NCBI RefSeq assembly: GCF_014649695.1
Contig: NZ_BMTN01000022.1
Span: forward strand, 80,734-144,733
Source: Streptomyces kurssanovii
GTDB taxonomy: Bacteria > Actinomycetota > Actinomycetes > Streptomycetales > Streptomycetaceae
Length of the DNA stretch: 64,000 nucleotides
Reading direction: 5' to 3'
The notes under the pieces were generated by a model. That model did not search any database. It was not told the origin of the DNA and saw nothing but the letters and a program-made list of their open reading frames with translations. The position numbers were made by a program, and so were the translations under genes. This document shows positions 59,654 to 64,000 of the stretch, in pieces (the first letter of the stretch is position 1; each line of letters starts with the position of its first letter).

Positions 59654-60223
59654 ATGAGCACCGTCACCGTGACCACCTGGTCCCTCGAGCAGACCTCCCC
59701 CGACGACCAGCGGCCGGCGGCCGCGCCCGGGGGCGGCATACGTGTCGTCCGCGCCGAGGTCCCTTCGCCCGAGTTCAGCCGGTTCCTCTACACGGCGGTC
59801 GGCGGGGACGTCCGGTGGACGGACCGGCTGGGCATGACGTACGCCGAGTGGCAGAAGCTGCTGGACCGCCCGGGGGTCGAGACCTGGGTCGCGTACGAGA
59901 AGGGGACGCCGGCCGGTTACGTGGAGCTGGAGGCGCAGGACGACGGCGTGGTGGAGATCGTCTACTTCGGGCTGATCCCCGCCTTCCGGGGCCGCCGGAT
60001 CGGCGGTCATCTCCTGTCGGCCGGGGTCGCCCGTGCCTGGGACCTGGCGGAGCGGTGGCCGGGGATCGCGCCGACGAAGCGGGTGTGGCTGCACACCTGT
60101 TCCCTGGACGGTCCCCACGCGATGGACAATTACCTGCGGCGCGGGTTCCGTGTCTTCGACACGAAGGTCGCGGAGGAGGCCGAGGTCTCCGCTCCCGGCC
60201 CCTGGCCGGGTGCCGCGGTCTGA
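59654..60223 (+). CDS. GNAT-family N-acetyltransferase
   Basis: A 189-residue protein, 13 bp after the GAF regulator. Acetyl-CoA site: EIVYFGLIPAFRGRRIGGHL (R/Q-x-x-G-x-G/A loop as RGRRIGG), then VWLHTCSLDGPHAMDNYLRR and GFRVFDTKV. Substrate unknown. Probably cotranscribed with the regulator. Confidence 0.85.
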   Translation: MSTVTVTTWSLEQTSPDDQRPAAAPGGGIRVVRAEVPSPEFSRFLYTAVGGDVRWTDRLGMTYAEWQKLLDRPGVETWVAYEKGTPAGYVELEAQDDGVVEIVYFGLIPAFRGRRIGGHLLSAGVARAWDLAERWPGIAPTKRVWLHTCSLDGPHAMDNYLRRGFRVFDTKVAEEAEVSAPGPWPGAAV

Positions 60224-60431
60224 GCTCCTACCGCCCCGCCCCGTGGCACGGCCGGGTGCCGTGGTCTGAGTGGTCCCACCGCTCGCCCCGGGGCATGGCG
60301 TACCTCCTCCGGTGACCCATGCCACACTGTCTCGCGATGCGGGACAGTGTTGTCCACATTCTGGATGAAGGTGGACTGGGTCCAAAGTCCCATGACACGC
60401 TTCCGTCATGTCCAGCACTGGAATTGCCTTG

Positions 60432-60491
60432 GTGAGTCGGCGGCACGTCGACCTCGGCCGCATGTCCAGCGCCATCTGTCCGGCCTGCTGA
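60432..60491 (+). CDS. Cys-containing leader peptide of the sulfate-assimilation operon, 19 aa
   Basis: A GTG-initiated 19-residue peptide, VSRRHVDLGRMSSAICPAC, ending in Cys directly before TGA, 115 bp upstream of the sirA start. It matches the actinobacterial 'putative leader peptide' pattern SRRHVDLxR...C found before sulfur genes. In mycobacteria, Cys-rich leaders of this kind attenuate the downstream genes according to cysteine supply; the same is likely here. The rest of 60224-60606 shows no other gene. Confidence 0.8.
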   Translation: MSRRHVDLGRMSSAICPAC

Positions 60492-60606
60492 GAGCTCAGC
60501 ACCGCCGCACTTCCGACTTTCTTCACCCCCGCCCTGCGCACCGTCGCGCTTCCCCGCGAGTGTGCAGCTCAGAGCCGCCCTCCTGCAGTCTCGAAGGACT
60601 ATCACC

Positions 60607-62304
60607 ATGGCCGCCAGCCCTGAAAAGCCCGACTCCGTCACGCCCCGCCGCAAGGCCGGACGCCACCGTGGCGAGGGCCAGTGGGCCATGGGGCACCACA
60701 CGCCTCTGAACGGCAACGAGCAGACCAAGAAGGACGATGACGGTCTCAATGTGCGGACACGCATTGAGACGATCTACGCGCACCGGGGCTTCGACTCCAT
60801 CGACGGTGCCGATCTGCGCGGACGCATGCGCTGGTGGGGCCTCTACACCCAGCGCAAGCCCGGGATCGACGGCGGCAAGACCGCGATCCTGGAGCCGGAG
60901 GAGCTGGACGACGAGTTCTTCATGCTGCGCGTGCGTATCGACGGCGGTCGGCTGACGACCGAGCAGCTGCGGGTCATCGGCGAGATCTCGCAGGAGTTCG
61001 CCCGCGGCACCGCCGACCTCACCGACCGGCAGAACGTGCAGTACCACTGGATCAGGATCGAGGACGTCCCGGAGATCTGGCGGCGGCTCGAGGCCGTGGG
61101 CCTGTCGACGACCGAGGCCTGCGGTGACACGCCCCGCACCATCCTCGGGTCGCCGGTCGCCGGCATCGCCCAGGACGAGATCGTCGACGGCACCCCGGCC
61201 ATCGAGGAGATCCACCGCCGGTTCATCGGCAACAAGGAATTCTCCAACCTGCCGCGCAAGTTCAAGACCGCGATCTCCGGATCGCCGCTGCTCGACGTGG
61301 CGCACGAGATCAACGACGTCGCCTTCGTCGGCGTCGAGCACCCCGAGCACGGCCCCGGCTTCGACCTCTGGGTCGGCGGTGGACTGTCCACGAACCCCAA
61401 GCTCGGTGTCCGCCTCGGCGCCTGGGTCCCGCTGGACGAGGTCCCCGACGCCTGGGAGGGCGTGGTCTCGATCTTCCGCGACTACGGCTACCGCCGGCTG
61501 CGCAACCGCGCCCGGCTGAAGTTCCTGGTCGCCGACTGGGGCCCCGAGAAGTTCCGCCAGGTCCTCGAGGACGAGTACCTGAAGCGCAAGCTCGTCGACG
61601 GTCCGGCTCCCGAGCAGCCCGCGCAGCAGTGGCGTGACCACATCGGCGTCCACCGCCAGCAGGACGGCCGCTTCTACGTCGGCTTCGCGCCGCGCGTCGG
61701 CCGTGTCGACGGGGCGACCCTCAACAAGATCGCCGAGTTGGCGGAGAGCCACGGCTCCGGCCGGGTGCGCACCACGGTCGAGCAGAAGATGATCGTGCTG
61801 GACGTGACGGAGGACCAGGTCGACTCGCTGGTCTCCGGCCTGGAGGCGCTGGACCTGCGGGTCACGCCTTCGCCGTTCCGGCGGGGCACGATGGCCTGCA
61901 CCGGCATCGAGTTCTGCAAGCTGGCCATCGTCGAGACGAAGGGCCGCGGCTCCGCCCTCATCGACGAACTCGAGCGGCGGCTTCCCGAGTTCGAGGAGCC
62001 GCTCACCATCAACCTCAACGGCTGCCCCAACGCCTGCGCCCGGATCCAGACCGCGGACATCGGTCTCAAGGGCCAGCTCATGCTGGACGACGAGGGCAAC
62101 CAGGTCGAGGGCTACCAGGTCCACCTCGGCGGCGCGCTGGGTCTCGACCCGGCGTTCGGCCGCAAGGTGCGCGGCCTGAAGGTCACCTCGGCCGAGCTTC
62201 CGGACTACGTGGAGCGGGTCCTCAAGCGCTTCGAGGCGGAGCGCGCGGACGGCGAGCGCTTCGCCACCTGGGCGGCCAGGGCCTCCGAGGAGGCCCTCTC
62301 ATGA
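60607..62304 (+). CDS. sirA: Assimilatory sulfite reductase (ferredoxin type), siroheme and 4Fe-4S
   Basis: A 565-residue enzyme reducing sulfite to sulfide (nitrite reductases share the fold). Ferredoxin-like half domains are followed by siroheme/cluster ligands C-x5-C in TMACTGIEFCKLAIVETKG and C-x3-C in LNGCPNACARIQTADIG. The siroheme contacts TDRQNVQYHWIRIEDVPEIW and SGSPLLDVAHEINDVAF region are typical. Operon context with cysH, cysC and cysD identifies sulfite rather than nitrite. The ATG at 60607 follows GAAGGA. Confidence 0.9.
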   Translation: MAASPEKPDSVTPRRKAGRHRGEGQWAMGHHTPLNGNEQTKKDDDGLNVRTRIETIYAHRGFDSIDGADLRGRMRWWGLYTQRKPGIDGGKTAILEPEELDDEFFMLRVRIDGGRLTTEQLRVIGEISQEFARGTADLTDRQNVQYHWIRIEDVPEIWRRLEAVGLSTTEACGDTPRTILGSPVAGIAQDEIVDGTPAIEEIHRRFIGNKEFSNLPRKFKTAISGSPLLDVAHEINDVAFVGVEHPEHGPGFDLWVGGGLSTNPKLGVRLGAWVPLDEVPDAWEGVVSIFRDYGYRRLRNRARLKFLVADWGPEKFRQVLEDEYLKRKLVDGPAPEQPAQQWRDHIGVHRQQDGRFYVGFAPRVGRVDGATLNKIAELAESHGSGRVRTTVEQKMIVLDVTEDQVDSLVSGLEALDLRVTPSPFRRGTMACTGIEFCKLAIVETKGRGSALIDELERRLPEFEEPLTINLNGCPNACARIQTADIGLKGQLMLDDEGNQVEGYQVHLGGALGLDPAFGRKVRGLKVTSAELPDYVERVLKRFEAERADGERFATWAARASEEALS

Positions 62305-62480
62305 GCGAGCGGGCGGCGCCGTTCTACTGCCCCTACTGCGGCGACGAGGATCTGCGTCCCAGCGAAGAAGGTCACGGCGCCTGGGAATGCGCGGCGTGCA
62401 ACCGGGCCTTCCAGTTGAAGTTCCTCGGTCTGCTGACGCGAGGACTTCGACGCAACGACGGTGGAGGGGAAGAGATATGA
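62301..62480 (+). CDS. Small zinc-ribbon protein between sirA and cysH, 59 aa
   Basis: The ATG overlaps the sirA stop (ATGA) and its own stop overlaps the cysH start (ATGA). Two CxxC pairs, FYCPYCGDEDL and WECAACNRAFQL, form a zinc ribbon or rubredoxin-like knuckle; the tail GLLTRGLRRNDGG is basic. Its strict coupling in the sulfur operon suggests an accessory role, such as electron transfer or cluster delivery to SirA or CysH. Confidence 0.85.
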   Translation: MSERAAPFYCPYCGDEDLRPSEEGHGAWECAACNRAFQLKFLGLLTRGLRRNDGGGEEI

Positions 62481-63178
62481 CGACGGTTCAGGCCGAGCGG
62501 GATCTCAAGACGCTGGCCGAGCAGGCGGGCCGGGACCTCGAGGAGGCCTCCGCCCTGGAGATCCTCGAGTGGGCCACGAAGACCTTCGGCCCGCGGTTCT
62601 GTGTCACCTCTTCGATGGAGGACGCGGTGGTCGCCCACCTCGCCTCCCGGGTGCTGCCGGGCGTGGATGTCGTCTTCCTCGACACCGGCTACCACTTCGA
62701 GGAGACCATCGGCACCCGCGACGCCGTGGACGCGGTGATGGACGTCAACGTCATCACGCTCACACCCCGTCGGACGGTGGCCGAGCAGGACGCCGAGTAC
62801 GGCCCGAAGCTGCACGACCGCGACCCCGACCTGTGCTGCGCCCTGCGCAAGGTCAAGCCACTCGAAGAGGGCCTGACCGCCTACGACGCGTGGGCAACGG
62901 GCCTGCGCCGCGACGAGTCCCCCACCCGGGCGAACACCCCGGTCGTCGGCTGGGACGAGAAGCGGCGGAAGGTCAAGGTCTCCCCGATCGCCCGCTGGAC
63001 GCAGGACGACGTGGACGCCTACGTCGCCGAGCACGGCGTGCTCACCAACCCGCTGCTGACGGACGGCTACGCCTCCGTCGGCTGCGCGCCCTGCACCCGC
63101 CGGGTGCTCGAGGGCGAGGACGCGCGCGCCGGCCGCTGGGCCGGGCGGGGCAAGACCGAGTGCGGGCTGCACGGCTGA
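62477..63178 (+). CDS. cysH: Adenylylsulfate (APS) reductase, iron-sulfur type
   Basis: A 233-residue cytoplasmic enzyme reducing APS (or PAPS) to sulfite. PP-loop-like CVTSSMEDAVVAHLA and DTGYHFEETIGTRD match the family. The [4Fe-4S] cysteines are present: DLCCALRKVKPL and VGCAPCTRRVLEG, which marks the APS-type rather than the cluster-free PAPS type. The catalytic Cys is in the C-terminal GKTECGLHG. Start ATG 62477 and stop are both overlapped by neighbours. Confidence 0.93.
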   Translation: MTTVQAERDLKTLAEQAGRDLEEASALEILEWATKTFGPRFCVTSSMEDAVVAHLASRVLPGVDVVFLDTGYHFEETIGTRDAVDAVMDVNVITLTPRRTVAEQDAEYGPKLHDRDPDLCCALRKVKPLEEGLTAYDAWATGLRRDESPTRANTPVVGWDEKRRKVKVSPIARWTQDDVDAYVAEHGVLTNPLLTDGYASVGCAPCTRRVLEGEDARAGRWAGRGKTECGLHG

Positions 63179-63744
63179 TGACGTACACACCGGAGATTCA
63201 GGAGAAGGAAGTGACCGGAGCCACCATCTGGCTCACGGGTCTGCCGAGCGCCGGCAAGACCACCATCGCCTACGAGCTGGCGGGCCGGCTGCGCGCGGAG
63301 GGCCACCGTGTCGAGCTCCTCGACGGTGACGAGATCCGGGAGTTCCTCTCCGCGGGCCTCGGCTTCACCCGTGAGGACCGGCACACGAATGTGCAGCGGA
63401 TCGGTTTCGTCGCCGAACTGCTGGCGTCCAACGGTGTGAAGGTCCTGGTTCCGGTCATCGCCCCGTACGCGGACAGCCGGGACGCGGTACGCAAGCGCCA
63501 CCAGAGCGAGGGCACGCCCTATCTGGAGGTGCACGTCGCCACTCCGGTCGAGGTCTGCTCGGTACGTGACGTGAAGGGCCTGTACGCGAAGCAGGCCGCG
63601 GGTGAGATCAGCGGACTGACCGGTGTCGACGACCCGTACGAGGAACCCGAGTCGCCCGATCTGCGGATCGAGTCGCACCACCAGACCGTGCAGGAGTCCG
63701 CAGCGGCGCTCCACGCGCTGCTGTCCGAGAGGGGCCTGCTGTGA
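63178..63744 (+). CDS. cysC: Adenylylsulfate kinase
   Basis: A 188-residue P-loop kinase making PAPS from APS. Walker [10 protein letters not shown], then [40 protein letters not shown] (APS-binding), [15 protein letters not shown] and the lid [20 protein letters not shown] with [10 protein letters not shown]. The start overlaps the cysH stop (TGATG). Presence of both an APS-type reductase and APS kinase suggests PAPS is needed also for sulfation or as a regulated branch. Confidence 0.93.
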   Translation: MTYTPEIQEKEVTGATIWLTGLPSAGKTTIAYELAGRLRAEGHRVELLDGDEIREFLSAGLGFTREDRHTNVQRIGFVAELLASNGVKVLVPVIAPYADSRDAVRKRHQSEGTPYLEVHVATPVEVCSVRDVKGLYAKQAAGEISGLTGVDDPYEEPESPDLRIESHHQTVQESAAALHALLSERGLL

Positions 63745-63835
63745 GCCACGCACGCGCGGCAGCCCGGCCGCAGCCGACCGCGATTCCCGCACCTCAGCGC
63801 CGTGCAGGCGGAGAAGCTCACGAAGGGGTCACAGC

Positions 63836-64000
63836 ATGACGACCGTCGCCACTGTCCACGAGGGCACCGACAGCCCGTACGCGCTCTCCCACCTGGACGC
63901 CCTCGAGTCGGAGGCCGTGCACATCTTCCGCGAGGTGGCGGGCGAGTTCGAGCGGCCGGTGATCCTCTTCTCCGGCGGCAAGGACTCGATCGTCATGCTG
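63836..64000 (+). CDS. cysD: Sulfate adenylyltransferase subunit 2, N-terminal part (window edge)
   Basis: The first 55 residues are visible: [20 protein letters not shown], then [18 protein letters not shown] with the PP-loop SGGKDS of ATP-pyrophosphatase-type CysD. It forms ATP sulfurylase with CysN, presumably encoded beyond the window. The start lies 91 bp after cysC, a gap that contains a 32-codon frame overlapping both genes. Confidence 0.92.
   Translation, partial: MTTVATVHEGTDSPYALSHLDALESEAVHIFREVAGEFERPVILFSGGKDSIVML

Noticed and set aside
1-64000. CRISPR arrays, rRNA or tRNA genes
   Set aside because: No regularly spaced identical repeats of suitable length and no cloverleaf-like segments were noticed by eye; a dedicated scan was not possible.

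Overview
The window is Streptomyces chromosome. The evidence is very high GC with strong third-position bias, GTG and TTG starts, many ATGA/GTGA stop-start overlaps, and typical Streptomyces families: a subtilisin inhibitor, a DUF2637 membrane protein, HATPase anti-sigma-like proteins, an actinobacterial sulfur-assimilation operon with a Cys-containing leader peptide, and GC-rich interspersed intergenic repeats. I see no tRNA, rRNA, CRISPR array, intact transposase or integrase.

Layout. (1) 1-6.9 kb: a metal-uptake ABC importer (binding lipoprotein, two permeases, ATPase) followed on the same strand by a 45-residue peptide gene, a strong hairpin, an E1/ThiF-like leader-peptide-binding protein and a truncated Pro-rich gene. 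A beta-propeller gene diverges from it. Fur/Zur-type palindromes lie in front of the importer and in front of the peptide gene, so this looks like a RiPP cluster tied to metal supply. (2) 7-13.5 kb: TPR protein plus phosphatase, a WD40-like protein, a GntR/FadR regulator, an iron-box-controlled FhuF-type ferric reductase, a DUF2637 protein and an anti-sigma-like kinase. (3) 13.8-23.5 kb: pyruvate oxidase, a PP2C-like protein, a large secreted subtilisin-family protease, a LuxR-type regulator and a DUF456 protein.

(4) 23.8-36.4 kb is the accessory part. An intact rsgA with its own leader peptide (23.8-25.2 kb) and a truncated second rsgA with a related leader (35.6-36.3 kb) are direct repeats around about 10 kb. 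Inside are decayed genes (methyltransferase, GNAT, DedA), an MFS exporter and a tightly coupled six-gene operon: threonine-aldolase-like enzyme, free-standing condensation protein, AurF-like diiron oxygenase, carrier protein, SerRS-like amino acid:carrier-protein ligase and agmatine-deiminase-like protein. This operon is the best candidate for an undescribed biosynthetic system. It would load an amino acid on a carrier protein without an adenylation domain, N-oxygenate it, and release it by condensation.

(5) 36.5-45 kb: LysE exporter, PHP-domain protein with a homopolymer frameshift, SSI-type protease inhibitor, VWA membrane-protein pair, a broken XRE regulator coupled to an SDR, and a K+/H+ antiporter with its RCK regulator. 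(6) 45-56 kb: NAD-binding RCK channel-like protein, a secreted protein behind two CsoR-type copper operators, two alcohol-dehydrogenase-superfamily oxidoreductases under a palindromic operator, an orphan binding-protein-fold protein, a two-component system, VOC and AraC proteins, and a YihY membrane protein. (7) 56-64 kb: AidB-like acyl-CoA dehydrogenase, GAF regulator, GNAT, then the assimilatory sulfate operon (leader peptide, sirA, zinc-ribbon protein, cysH, cysC, cysD), cut by the window edge.
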